Origin: Nonomuraea turkmeniaca
Lineage (GTDB): Bacteria; Actinomycetota; Actinomycetes; Streptosporangiales; Streptosporangiaceae
Assembly (NCBI RefSeq): GCF_005889735.1
Contig: NZ_VCKY01000012.1
Span: 22,965 to 86,964, forward strand
Length of the DNA stretch: 64,000 nt
Direction of reading: 5' to 3'
The notes beneath the pieces were generated by a model that was not told the origin of the DNA, searched no databases, and saw only the letters and a list, made by a program, of their open reading frames with translations. The stretch's first letter is position 1. Each line of letters begins with the position of its first letter. Shown here piece by piece: positions 7,886 to 17,260 of this stretch. Both the position numbers and the translations under genes were made by a program.

Positions 7886-9046
7886 ATGAGCTATCTGGAC
7901 CGGTGGCCACCCCTCGCCAGGGACGGCATGCTCGCCGTGGTGGTGGCTGCTGTGTTGTCGCTCGCCGTGCTCACCACGCCCGGCACGGGAGCTCTGGACC
8001 TCGCAGCCGTCCTCATCGCCTCCCTCGCGCTCGTCGCCTGGCGCCGGGCGCCCCTGGTGGCGCTGTTCGTCACCACGCCCTGCATGCTCGTGTACGCGGT
8101 GCACGCCCAGCCAGGGCCGCCGGCCGCCTTTCCCGTGCTGGTGTCGGTGTACGGCGCGGTCAAGGCCGGCCACCGGCTGCTCGCTCCGCTGGCCGGCATG
8201 GTGTTCCTGGGCGTCACGTTGGCGAACAACCTGGCCACCTTCACCGATCGCGACAGCCAGGAGATCTTCCAGAGCACGACCCTGCTGCTCGGCTGGTTCG
8301 TGGCGGCCGGGGTGGCGGGCACGGTGACCAGGCACCGGCAGGCGTACCTGGAGCAGGCCGAGCAGCGCGCCGCCGAGGCCGAGCGCACCCGCGAGGAGGC
8401 CGCCAGGCGGCGGGCGGGCGAGGAGCGGCTGCGGATCGCCAGGGAGCTGCACGACTCGCTCACCCATTCCATCTCGATCATCAAGGTGCAGGCCGGGGTG
8501 GCCGTCCATCTGGCCCGCAAGCGCGGCGAGGAGGTGCCGGCGGCGCTTGTCGCCATCCAGGAGGCCAGCAGCGACGCCATGCGGGAGCTGCGCGCCACGC
8601 TGGAGGTGCTGCGCGACTCCGACGGCGAGCCTTCGGCCAGCGGCCTCGACCGGCTCGACGACCTGGTGGAGCGGGCGCGCTCGACCGGGCTGCCGGCCAC
8701 GGTGACGATCTCCGGCGTACGCAGGGAACTGCCCGCGGAGGTGGACCGGGCCGCGTACCGGATCGTCCAGGAGGCGCTCACCAACGTCTCCAGGCACGCC
8801 GGCGGGGCCGCGGCCGCGGTCCGGATCGACTACGCGGACGAGGAGCTGGTCGTGCAGGTGGACGACGACGGCCAGGCCGACCCCGAGACGCCACCCGTAC
8901 CCGGCGTCGGCCTGCTCGGCATGCGCGAGCGGGTCACGGCGCTCGGCGGCCGGCTCCGGGCCGAGCCCCGCCCGGAGGGCGGCTTCATCGTCCGCGCCGA
9001 GCTCCCCTTGGCAGAACCCGCACTTTCCTCGGGAGAACCAACGTGA
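7886..9046 (+). CDS. Sensor histidine kinase (NarL/DesK type)
   Basis: A 386-residue membrane kinase. Four or five hydrophobic segments fill residues 14-150, with only short loops, so the signal is probably sensed in or near the membrane. A short coiled coil (about 152-180) leads to the HisKA_3 domain, where RELHDSLTHSISII places the phosphoacceptor His at residue 189. The C-terminal HATPase contains EALTNVSRHA and GVGLLGMRER. TAATCT at 7874-7879, six bases before the ATG, indicates a leaderless transcript. The stop overlaps the start of the response regulator (GTGA). The ligand is unknown. Confidence 0.93.
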   Translation: MSYLDRWPPLARDGMLAVVVAAVLSLAVLTTPGTGALDLAAVLIASLALVAWRRAPLVALFVTTPCMLVYAVHAQPGPPAAFPVLVSVYGAVKAGHRLLAPLAGMVFLGVTLANNLATFTDRDSQEIFQSTTLLLGWFVAAGVAGTVTRHRQAYLEQAEQRAAEAERTREEAARRRAGEERLRIARELHDSLTHSISIIKVQAGVAVHLARKRGEEVPAALVAIQEASSDAMRELRATLEVLRDSDGEPSASGLDRLDDLVERARSTGLPATVTISGVRRELPAEVDRAAYRIVQEALTNVSRHAGGAAAAVRIDYADEELVVQVDDDGQADPETPPVPGVGLLGMRERVTALGGRLRAEPRPEGGFIVRAELPLAEPALSSGEPT

Positions 9047-9720
9047 TCCGCGTGCTGCTCGTGGACGACCAGGCGCTCATCCGCGGCGGCTTCCGCGCCC
9101 TGCTGGAGGCGGAGGACGACATCGAGGTGGTGGCCGAGGCGGCGAACGGCGAGCAGGCCGTCGCCCGCGCCCTCGAGCACCGGCCCGACGTGGCCCTCGT
9201 CGACATCCAGATGCCGGTGATGGACGGCATCGAGGCCACCCGGCGCATCGCCGCCGACGAGCGGCTGACCGGCGTGCACGTCGTGATCCTCACCAACTAC
9301 GGCCTGGACGAGTACGTCTTCACCGCGCTCCGGGCCGGGGCCTGCGGCTTCCTGGTCAAGGACACCGAGCCCGCCGACCTGTTGCAGGGCATCAGGGTCG
9401 CGGCCCGCGGCGACGCGCTGCTGTCCCCCGCGATCACCCGCCGCCTGATCGGCGAGTACGTCGCCCGCCGCCCCGAGTCCGCCCCCGAGGGCCTGGACGT
9501 GCTCACCAACCGCGAACGCGAGGTCACCGCGCTGGTGGCCCGCGGCCTGTCCAACGACGAGATCGCCGCCCACATGGTGATCAGCCCGACCACCGCGAAG
9601 ACCCACGTCAGCAGGGCGATGACCAAGCTTCATGCCCGCGACAGGGCACAACTCGTCGTGTTCGCCTACGAATCCGGGCTCGTCACCCCCCGGCGTGGTG
9701 GAATGGGACGGGATCACTAG
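9043..9720 (+). CDS. NarL/LuxR-type response regulator
   Basis: A 225-residue two-domain regulator. Its receiver domain has the acidic pair DD at residues 8-9, the phosphoacceptor Asp at residue 54 in LVDIQMP and a Lys in LVKDTEP. The LuxR helix-turn-helix follows at about 150-215 with LTNREREVTALVARGLSN. The GTG at 9043 overlaps the kinase stop by four bases and has GGGAGAACC upstream, so kinase and regulator are made together. It probably controls genes beyond this operon, or the divergent AhpD/oxidase operon; neither link is shown by the sequence. Confidence 0.93.
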   Translation: MIRVLLVDDQALIRGGFRALLEAEDDIEVVAEAANGEQAVARALEHRPDVALVDIQMPVMDGIEATRRIAADERLTGVHVVILTNYGLDEYVFTALRAGACGFLVKDTEPADLLQGIRVAARGDALLSPAITRRLIGEYVARRPESAPEGLDVLTNREREVTALVARGLSNDEIAAHMVISPTTAKTHVSRAMTKLHARDRAQLVVFAYESGLVTPRRGGMGRDH

Positions 9721-9732
9721 GAAGGGGCGGTC

Positions 9733-10332
9733 GTGGGGATCGTTTCGCGCGGCTTCCGCGGAAGGCGCAGAGAGGGCGGCGACGAGCTGCCGCCCGGCCA
9801 ATACCTGGTCGAGGACTTCCCGGTGCTGTCGGCCGGTCCGACGCCGCGGGTCCCGCTCGACCGGTGGGAGTTCGCCATCGACACCGAAGACGGGCAGACC
9901 CACCGCTGGTCGTGGCAGGAGTTCATGGCGCTGCCCATGCAGACGCCCACGGTGGACATCCACTGCGTCACCAAGTGGACCAAGCTCGGCACCACCTGGG
10001 AGGGCGTCTCCCTCGACGTGTTCTTCGAGGACGTCGAGAGCGCCGCCGAATACGCGCTGGTCTACTCCTACGGCGGCTACACCACGAACCTGCCCCTCGA
10101 GGAGCTGCTCGACGGCAAGGCCTGGATCGTGCACAGCTTCGACGGCGAGGAGCTGGAGCCCCGGCACGGCGGCCCGGCCCGGCTGCTCGTGCCGCACCTG
10201 TACTTCTGGAAGTCCGCCAAGTGGGTGCGCGGCATCCGGCTGCTCAACGAGGACTCGCCCGGCGTCTGGGAGACCGCCGGCTACCACAACTACGGCGATC
10301 CGTGGCGCGAGCAGCGTTACGAGGGCGACTAG
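9733..10332 (+). CDS. Sulfite-oxidase-fold molybdopterin oxidoreductase
   Basis: A 199-residue protein with only the molybdopterin-binding SUOX/MsrP core. DIHCVTKWT carries the conserved Cys that ligates molybdenum in this fold. YSYGGYTTNLPLEEL and YFWKSAKWVRGI are family hallmarks. It lacks a Tat signal and a haem or dimerisation domain, so it should be cytoplasmic. The GTG start follows GAAGGGG and lies 12 bases after the response regulator stop. The next gene, one base behind, is a flavin reductase that is its probable electron donor. The substrate is not known. Confidence 0.88.
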   Translation: MGIVSRGFRGRRREGGDELPPGQYLVEDFPVLSAGPTPRVPLDRWEFAIDTEDGQTHRWSWQEFMALPMQTPTVDIHCVTKWTKLGTTWEGVSLDVFFEDVESAAEYALVYSYGGYTTNLPLEELLDGKAWIVHSFDGEELEPRHGGPARLLVPHLYFWKSAKWVRGIRLLNEDSPGVWETAGYHNYGDPWREQRYEGD

Positions 10333-11061
10333 GTGCGCCGCCGCCTGGTCTGGCGGGCCGCCCGCCTGCATGAGAGCCGCGCCGAGACCGCCACCGCCCG
10401 CACGCTGGTGTTCGACGTGCCCGGCTGGCCCGGGCACGTGGCGGGGCAGCACGTGGACGTGCGCCTGACGGCCGACGACGGCTACACCGCGCAACGCAGC
10501 TACTCGCTGGCCGCGCCCGCCGACGGCGAACGCATCGAGCTGACCGTGGAGACCGTGCCCGACGGCGAGGTCTCGCCGTACCTGAACGAGGTGGTCGAGC
10601 CCGGCGACCAGGTCGAGATCCGCGGCCCGGTGGGCGGCTGGTTCGTGTGGCGGCCGGAGAGTAAGGCGCCGGTGGTGCTGGTCGGCGGCGGGTCCGGGAT
10701 CGTGCCGTTGATGGCGATGATCCGGGCGCGCCGGCAGGCGGGCAGCCGCGCGCCGTTCCGCCTGCTCTACTCGCTCCGCGACCAGGACAGCCGCTACTTC
10801 GCCGCCGAGCTGCGGCAGCCGGAGGCCGGACTGGACATCGCCTACCTCTACACCAGGGCCACGCCCTCCGGCGCGGCCCGTCCGGCCGGGCGGATCACGC
10901 TGGCCGACCTGGCCGAGGGCGGCTGGCCGGCCGACTTCGAGCCGGACTGCTACGTGTGCGGGCCGACCGGCTTCGTCGAGGCGGCCGCCGACCTGCTGCT
11001 GGCGCTCGGGCACCCGCCGGAGCGGATCAGAACCGAACGATTCGGCCCGACCGGAGGCTGA
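10333..11061 (+). CDS. FAD/NAD(P)-binding ferredoxin-reductase-like protein
   Basis: A 242-residue FNR-superfamily reductase. RSYSLAAP is the FAD-binding RxYS motif, GPVGGWFVW follows, GGGSGIVPLMAM is the nucleotide-binding loop, and CYVCGPTGFVEAA is the C-terminal NAD(P) motif. It has no 2Fe-2S domain, so electrons must pass to a separate partner. The GTG begins immediately after the preceding TAG, with no intervening base, which indicates coupled translation with the molybdopterin oxidoreductase. Inferred job: move electrons from NAD(P)H to, or from, that enzyme. Confidence 0.9.
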   Translation: MRRRLVWRAARLHESRAETATARTLVFDVPGWPGHVAGQHVDVRLTADDGYTAQRSYSLAAPADGERIELTVETVPDGEVSPYLNEVVEPGDQVEIRGPVGGWFVWRPESKAPVVLVGGGSGIVPLMAMIRARRQAGSRAPFRLLYSLRDQDSRYFAAELRQPEAGLDIAYLYTRATPSGAARPAGRITLADLAEGGWPADFEPDCYVCGPTGFVEAAADLLLALGHPPERIRTERFGPTGG

Positions 11062-11063
11062 CC

Positions 11064-11330
11064 ATGACCGCAGAACACCTGGACGGCAATGCCCTGGCCG
11101 GCCCGCTCGGCGAGATCTTCGCCGTGGACGTCACCGCCGCCATCGGCCGCTGCGCGAGTTGCGGGCTGACGGGTCCCGTCGCCGCGCTCCGCGTGTACGG
11201 CCCCGAGCCCGGCCTGGTCGCCCGCTGCCCAGGCTGCGAGGAGGTGGTGCTGAGACTGGTACGCGGCCCCGGCACGGCCTGGCTGGACCTGCGCGGCACC
11301 GTCTCACTCCGCCTGAACATCCCTGACTGA
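11064..11330 (+). CDS. DUF6510 zinc-ribbon-like protein
   Basis: An 88-residue protein with two CxxC pairs, CASC and CPGC, about 35 residues apart, the usual arrangement of a small zinc ribbon. I recognise it as a DUF6510-type protein, a family I recall being encoded directly after the molybdopterin oxidoreductase and flavin reductase pair in other actinobacteria. Its role is unknown; it could be a metal-binding assembly factor or a regulator of the pair. The ATG at 11064 lies two bases after the reductase stop. Confidence 0.78.
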   Translation: MTAEHLDGNALAGPLGEIFAVDVTAAIGRCASCGLTGPVAALRVYGPEPGLVARCPGCEEVVLRLVRGPGTAWLDLRGTVSLRLNIPD

Positions 11331-11453
11331 CCCCATCGCCCAGCATGACCGAGCCCGACTGAGTACACTCAAGCTCGTTCCACGGCCGAGATCTGTACGG
11401 CGAGGCTCTTGGCCAGGGGCGGCGGCCCTTCGGCCCCGTCCCTTGGGAGTCAC

Positions 11454-12863
11454 GTGAGCAGCGGGCTCGTCGACGCGCCACCCTCCGGTCCAGGCGTGCC
11501 GTCACGACGTCGGAGGCGCCCCTGGCTGCGCTGGGTGCTCGCGGTCACGGTGACCGTCGTCCTCCTGGTCGCGGGCGTCACGGTAGGCGTCTACGCCAAG
11601 CTGAGCGGCAACATCAAGCACGAGGACGTCACCGCCGACGACCTCGGCGCCACCCGCCCGCCCAAGGTCGCCGGGACCGCCATGAACATCCTGGTCGTCG
11701 GCTCCGACCAGCGCACCGGCAAGAACGCCAAGTACGGCCGCCGCGTCACGGGCGAGCGCACCGACACGATCATGCTGGTGCACGTGTCGTCCAAGCGCGA
11801 CAACGCGATGGTGATCAGCTTCCCGCGTGACTCGCTGGTCCAGCTGCCCGCCTGCCGGGCCACCGGCGGCCATTCCGGGCAGCGGCCGCATCTCGGCATG
11901 ATCAACGAGTCGTTCAACTCCGGCGGCATCGCCTGCACCTGGAAGACGATCGAGACGCTGACGCACATCCACATCGACCACTTCGTCAAGGTGGACTTCG
12001 CCGGGTTCAAGAGCATGGTGGACGCCGTGGGCGGCGTGGAGGTCTGCCTGCCGCAGCGTGTGGACGACACGAAGGCGCTGCTGCACCTGCCCGCCGGGCG
12101 GCAGACGCTCAATGGGGAGCAGGCGCTGGGGTACGTACGCGCCCGCTACAGCATGGGCGACGGCTCCGACATCGGGCGTATCCAGCGGCAGCAGATGTTC
12201 ATCGCCTCGATGGTCAAGAAGGCCATGAGCGGCGAGACGCTCACCGACCCGGCCAAGCTCTTCGCCCTCCTCGACGCCGGCACCAAGGCGGTGACCACCG
12301 ACCGTGGCCTGTCCCCGGGTGTCATGAAGGATCTGGCCACCAGCCTCCAGGGCCTGGACGCCGGGAAGATCCGCTTCATCACCACCCCGTGGCACTACTC
12401 GCTCACCCAGCCCGGCCGGGTCGAGTGGGTGCAGCCGCAGGCCGGACGGTTGTTCCAGATCGTGGCCAAGGACCAGAGCGTCGAAGGCATCAAGGGCGGC
12501 CAGGCCAAGGTGGGCCGCTCCAAGATCCAGATTGAGCTCCGCAACGGCACCTGGCGCAGTGGGCTGGGCACCCAGGTCGCGGCGTTCCTGGAGCAGCGGG
12601 GCTACCACATCACGAGGATCGGGGACTCGGCACGCAAGCCGCAGCCCAAGACCACGATCCTGTACGGGCCGAACGGCGAGACCCGCGTGCCCACCCTGAC
12701 CGGCGACCTGCTCGCCGCCGTGCCCAGAAAGGTGGCAGGGGCGCGGACGAACCGGCTGGTGCTCGTGATCGGCGACGACTGGACGGGCCTGAAACCACTG
12801 CGCTCCGACGACACGGAGTCGATCAAGGGCTTCGACGCCACCCACGACTCCTGCGCCACCTGA
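11454..12863 (+). CDS. LytR-CpsA-Psr (LCP) family glycopolymer transferase
   Basis: A 469-residue membrane-anchored enzyme that attaches wall glycopolymers to peptidoglycan from lipid carriers. A basic segment (RRRRRPWLR) is followed by one transmembrane helix at about 30-50. The LCP domain then has NILVVGSDQR, GERTDTIMLVHV and ISFPRDS with the conserved Arg and Asp residues, and RYSMGDGSDIGRIQRQQ near its end. A LytR_C domain occupies about 340-455. The GTG at 11454 is preceded by GGGAG, a better start than the TTG at 11409. Confidence 0.9.
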   Translation: MSSGLVDAPPSGPGVPSRRRRRPWLRWVLAVTVTVVLLVAGVTVGVYAKLSGNIKHEDVTADDLGATRPPKVAGTAMNILVVGSDQRTGKNAKYGRRVTGERTDTIMLVHVSSKRDNAMVISFPRDSLVQLPACRATGGHSGQRPHLGMINESFNSGGIACTWKTIETLTHIHIDHFVKVDFAGFKSMVDAVGGVEVCLPQRVDDTKALLHLPAGRQTLNGEQALGYVRARYSMGDGSDIGRIQRQQMFIASMVKKAMSGETLTDPAKLFALLDAGTKAVTTDRGLSPGVMKDLATSLQGLDAGKIRFITTPWHYSLTQPGRVEWVQPQAGRLFQIVAKDQSVEGIKGGQAKVGRSKIQIELRNGTWRSGLGTQVAAFLEQRGYHITRIGDSARKPQPKTTILYGPNGETRVPTLTGDLLAAVPRKVAGARTNRLVLVIGDDWTGLKPLRSDDTESIKGFDATHDSCAT

Positions 12864-13469
12864 CTAGGCGATGAAGCTCGACAGACTGGCGAGGGCGTCC
12901 ACGACCTGGCGGGCGTCGGGGGTGCTCGCCGGATCGAGCAGCCACTGCATCATGAGCCCGTCCGAGATCGCCACCAGCACCGACACGAGCACCTCGGGCG
13001 ACATCGGCGGCTCGACGCCGAGTTGTGCGGCGGCCCGCCTGATCATGTCGGCGCCCGTCTGCCGGGTCCGCGCGTACGCCTCGGCCATCTTCGCCCGCAG
13101 CACAGGCTCGCGCAACGCCGCCGGGTAACCCTCGACGCACAGGATGAGCTGCGGCCGCAGCTCCTCGAACACGTCGACCAGCGCGACCATCGCGCGCTCC
13201 AGCATCTCCCTGGGGCTGCCGAGCTCCGCGCCGAACATCGACCGCTCGACGTGTTCGGTCCACTGGTCGAAGACGCCGGCTATGGCCTCGTTGAGCAGCG
13301 CGTCCTTGCCGCCGAAGTGGTAGCCGATGGAGGCCAGGTTGGTGCCGGAAGCGGCGACCAGGTCTCGTGCGGTGGTCCGGGCATAGCCCTTCTCCTGCAG
13401 GCAGGCCACCGCGCCCGCCAGCAGTCTTTCGCGGTATCCACCGGCCTCTGTTCGCGCCACGCGATCCAT
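12864..13469 (-). CDS. TetR/AcrR family regulator
   Basis: A 201-residue one-component repressor. The N-terminal helix-turn-helix is visible as TTARDLVAASGTNLASIGYHFGGKDALL. The C-terminal ligand domain is helical and lacks a recognisable ligand motif. It is divergent from the cytochrome P450 gene, and the AT-rich palindromes at 13482-13504 lie between the starts, so it probably represses the P450 and itself. Its stop codon directly abuts the LCP stop (12863/12864). Confidence 0.88.
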   Translation of the reverse strand: MDRVARTEAGGYRERLLAGAVACLQEKGYARTTARDLVAASGTNLASIGYHFGGKDALLNEAIAGVFDQWTEHVERSMFGAELGSPREMLERAMVALVDVFEELRPQLILCVEGYPAALREPVLRAKMAEAYARTRQTGADMIRRAAAQLGVEPPMSPEVLVSVLVAISDGLMMQWLLDPASTPDARQVVDALASLSSFIA

Positions 13470-13481
13470 GCTACAGAGATA

Positions 13482-13504
13482 ATACGAGCGTATATGACGT
13501 ACGT
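13482..13504. promoter_or_regulatory. TetR/P450 operator region
   Basis: Two adjacent palindromes, ATACGAGCGTAT (5-bp arms) and ACGTACGT, sit in a locally AT-rich stretch between the divergent TetR and P450 starts. On the minus strand TATTAT nearby could be the -10 of the TetR gene. A TetR operator is inferred from position and symmetry. Confidence 0.5.
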
Positions 13505-13526
13505 ATATCTACATTGGAGATTCGGC

Positions 13527-14807
13527 ATGATCCCTCCCGGACCGAGGCTTCCCTCGCTGGTGCAGACCGCGTGGTTCATGCGGGACGCGCCCGGCATGAT
13601 GGAGCGCCTGCACCGCAGGTACGGGCCCATCTTCACGGCGCGCTACGCCGGCTACCCGCCGGAGGTCTACGTGACCACCGCCGAGCTCGCCGCGCAGATC
13701 TACCAGACCGACCAGACAGGCGGGCGCGCCGGTGAGGCGCGGCGCGACTTCCTGGAGCACATGGTCGGCGCGCACTCGGTGCTCACGCTGGACGGCGACG
13801 GCTGGTGGCGACACCGCAAGCTGCTCAACCCGCCGCTCCGCGCCAAGCAGGTCGCCGGCTACCGCGACGAGATCGCCGCGATCGCCGCCGAGAAGATCGC
13901 GACCTGGCCGCTGGGCAGGCCGTTCACGCTTCGCGAGCGGATGCAGGACATCACGCTGGAGATCATCATCAGGCTGATCTTCGGTATCAGGGACGCCGGG
14001 CGGGTCGGCAGATTGCGGGCGCTGCTGCCCGAGCTGATCGAGACCGGCGGGTCCATGCAGCTCCTGGCCCTGCCGGAGCGGCTGCGCGGAATGGCCGCGC
14101 GGGTGCCGTTCCTGGCGTACGGGCGGTTCGTCCGGCTCCGCGACGAGGTGGACACGATCCTGTTCGACGAGATCCGCCACCGACGCGCGACGCCGGGCGG
14201 CACGGACGTCCTCGGCAGGCTGGTCGAGACCGAGCTGGGCGACCAGGAGATCCGCGACGAGCTGGTCACCATGCTGATCGCCGGCCACGAGACCACCGCG
14301 ACCGGCCTGGCCTGGGCCTTCGAGCGACTCCTGCGCCTGCCCGAGACAATGGAACGGCTGCCGGACGACGAGCCCTACCTCGACGCGGTGGTCAAGGAGG
14401 TGCTACGCGTCCGGCCCGTCGTCTATGAGGCGCCGCGCCTGCTCGACGCCCCGCTCCGGCTGGGCGAGCACGAGATCCCGGCCGGCTGGTACGCCGGGCC
14501 GTACATCCCGCTCGTGCACCGTGACCCCGAAGCGTTCCCCTCTCCCGAGGAGTTCCGCCCGGAACGCTACATGGACGGGCACCAGAACAGGGCCTGGATG
14601 CCGTTCGGCGGCGGCCGGCGCTTCTGCGTCGGCGCGCAGCTGGCGCTCCTGGAGATGCGCGTCATCATGCGCGAGGTGCTGAACCGCCTGGAGCTCTCGG
14701 CGCCCGACCAGGCGCCGGAGGCCAGGCGGCTGAAGAACGTCACCCTCACGCCCGCGAAGCGGACCCGCGTCATTGCGCGCGCTCGGACTCCTGCTCGGAC
14801 GCCGTAG
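13527..14807 (+). CDS. Cytochrome P450
   Basis: A 426-residue soluble monooxygenase starting MIPPGPRLPSL. The I-helix has AGHETT, the K-helix has EVLRVRP (ExxR), and the haem loop is FGGGRRFCVGAQ with the ligand Cys at residue 367. The proline-rich start and overall style resemble the CYP110/CYP102-like class that acts on fatty acids or terpenes; the exact substrate cannot be read. No ferredoxin gene is adjacent. GGAG seven bases upstream supports the ATG at 13527. The last 38 bases overlap the DUF3073 gene on the other strand. Confidence 0.92.
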   Translation: MIPPGPRLPSLVQTAWFMRDAPGMMERLHRRYGPIFTARYAGYPPEVYVTTAELAAQIYQTDQTGGRAGEARRDFLEHMVGAHSVLTLDGDGWWRHRKLLNPPLRAKQVAGYRDEIAAIAAEKIATWPLGRPFTLRERMQDITLEIIIRLIFGIRDAGRVGRLRALLPELIETGGSMQLLALPERLRGMAARVPFLAYGRFVRLRDEVDTILFDEIRHRRATPGGTDVLGRLVETELGDQEIRDELVTMLIAGHETTATGLAWAFERLLRLPETMERLPDDEPYLDAVVKEVLRVRPVVYEAPRLLDAPLRLGEHEIPAGWYAGPYIPLVHRDPEAFPSPEEFRPERYMDGHQNRAWMPFGGGRRFCVGAQLALLEMRVIMREVLNRLELSAPDQAPEARRLKNVTLTPAKRTRVIARARTPARTP

Positions 14808-14940
14808 ACGGGTAGCTCTCCTCATGCCGCGTGTCGGCACCGAGCTCCTCGCGGAGCCGGTCGTAGTCGATGTTGTGGTTGGTGTACTTCAGCTGGCGAG
14901 CGACCTTCGTCTGCTTCGCCTTGGCTCTTCCTCGGCCCAT
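14770..14940 (-). CDS. DUF3073 family small basic protein
   Basis: A 56-residue protein that begins MGRGRAKAKQTKVARQLKY, the very conserved start of the actinobacterial DUF3073 family, and then DYDRLREELG. The highly basic N-terminus suggests binding to nucleic acid, but the function is not known. Its 3' 38 bases are antisense to the end of the P450 gene; the C-terminus there is variable and low in complexity. It is divergent from the ArsR gene. Confidence 0.88.
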   Translation of the reverse strand: MGRGRAKAKQTKVARQLKYTNHNIDYDRLREELGADTRHEESYPSTASEQESERAQ

Positions 14941-15014
14941 GGCTACTCCCTAGTCCCCGCTGTCATGCTATCCAACAACATGGTGACTTGAAGAATTATG
15001 CAACTCCGCTGGAT

Positions 15015-15020
15015 TAGTCT
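15015..15020 (+). promoter_or_regulatory. -10 element of leaderless ArsR gene
   Basis: TAGTCT lies seven bases before the ATG at 15028, and no Shine-Dalgarno motif is present. This spacing recurs at other leaderless genes in the window and decides the ArsR start. Confidence 0.5.
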
Positions 15021-15027
15021 GGGCTAT

Positions 15028-15360
15028 ATGCACGTGGAGGTCCATCAGGCCAAGGCCGACTTCTTCCGAACGCTCGGCCACCCCGCTCGCATCAGAGTGT
15101 TGGAGCTACTCCAGGAAGGGCCGCTGCCCGTCAGGGATCTACTGGCCCAGATCGACATCGAGCCGTCGAGCCTCTCGCAGCAGCTCGCGGTCCTGCGCAG
15201 GGCGGGGATCGTGAGCGCGATCCGCGAGGGCAGCACGGTGGTCTACACACTGGCCACGCCGGAGCTGGCCGATCTGCTCGGCGCCGCCCGCCGGATCCTC
15301 ACCGACATGCTCGCCGACCAAGGGGAGCTGCTCGCCGAGCTGCGCGCGGAGGTCACCTAG
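15028..15360 (+). CDS. ArsR/SmtB family regulator
   Basis: A 110-residue winged-helix regulator. Residues 6-95 cover the fold: FFRTLGHPARIRVLELL, LAQIDIEPSSLSQQLAVLRRAG as recognition region, and VVYTLATPELADLL. The CxC metal motif of ArsR or SmtB is absent, so it probably senses something other than arsenite or zinc through that site. The ATG at 15028 fits a leaderless transcript; an upstream ATG at 14998 would add ten residues. No transporter or target gene is adjacent. Confidence 0.86.
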   Translation: MHVEVHQAKADFFRTLGHPARIRVLELLQEGPLPVRDLLAQIDIEPSSLSQQLAVLRRAGIVSAIREGSTVVYTLATPELADLLGAARRILTDMLADQGELLAELRAEVT

Positions 15361-15467
15361 CGAGCTTGCGCCGCACGCGCTCGGGGTGTCAGGCCGTGAA
15401 CACGGCGAACGTGCGCGCGTTGACGGCGACGAGTGGGCCGGAGACCAGATCCATTAGGCTCACGTCC

Positions 15468-16345
<878 letters not shown>

Positions 16346-16346
<1 letters not shown>

Positions 16347-17260
16347 TGCGGATCACGGTCCCGGCGGCGCTGACCGAGTCCCACATCAAGTACGACGGGG
16401 AGGCCGGTCGTGCCTGGTCCGCCGGGCTTCCCGCGCTGGCCGAGCGCTACCTGGAGGAATGGGAGCTGCGGCTGGACGGCGAGCCCGGGCACGGCGTGGT
16501 GTCGCTGGTGTTGCCGGTGATCCGCGCGGACGGCACGAGGGCCGCGCTCAAGCTGCAACCCGTCACCGACGAGAACGCCACCGAGGCGATGGGGCTACGC
16601 GCCTGGGACGGCGACGCCTCCGTACGGCTGCTCGGCTCCGACCCGGACACCGGCACCCTGCTGCTCGAACGGCTGCACGCCGACCGCCCGCTGTCGGCCG
16701 TGCCCGACGACATCGAGGCGCTGAAGATCCTGACCGAGCTGCTCGCCCGGCTCGTCGCCCACCCCGCGCCCGAGGACATGCGCCGGCTAGGCGACATCGC
16801 CCAGGCCATGCTCGACAACGTGGAGGAAGCTCTCACGAAGCTGCCCCGCGAGCAGGACCGCTACTGGCTGCGGTGGTGCGCGGACGCGGTCGCCGAGCTC
16901 GTCTCCGAGCCCGGCGACCGGCTGCTGCACTGGGACCTGCACTACGACAACGTGCTGGCCGCCGACCGGGAGCCGTGGCTGGCCATCGACCCCAAGCCGC
17001 TGGCCGGCGACCCAGGGTTCGACCTGTGGCCAGCCCTGGACAACCGGTGGGACGACGTGGTCGCGACCGGCGACGTGACCCGGGCCGTGTTGCGCCGCTT
17101 CGACCTGATGGTGGACGGGCTCGGCCTCGACCCGCAGCGGGCGGCCGGCTGGACGCTGGGCCGGGTCCTGCAGAACGCCCTGTGGGACGTCGAGGACGGC
17201 GAGAGCGAGCTCAACGAGATCGGCCTGGCCATAGCCGAGGCCGTTCTCCTCAGATCGTGA
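16346..17260 (+). CDS. APH(6)-like aminoglycoside/antibiotic phosphotransferase family kinase
   Basis: A 304-residue kinase-fold protein. The catalytic loop LLHWDLHYDNVL carries the HxDxxxxN pattern, and the metal-binding IDPKPLAGDPGFDLWP matches the streptomycin/hydroxyurea phosphotransferase group (APH(6)). Such proteins in soil actinomycetes may protect against an antibiotic or phosphorylate a metabolite; the substrate is not shown here. It shares one base with the menB stop, so it is translated from the menB message. The end overlaps the convergent dehydrogenase gene by 11 bases. Confidence 0.84.
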
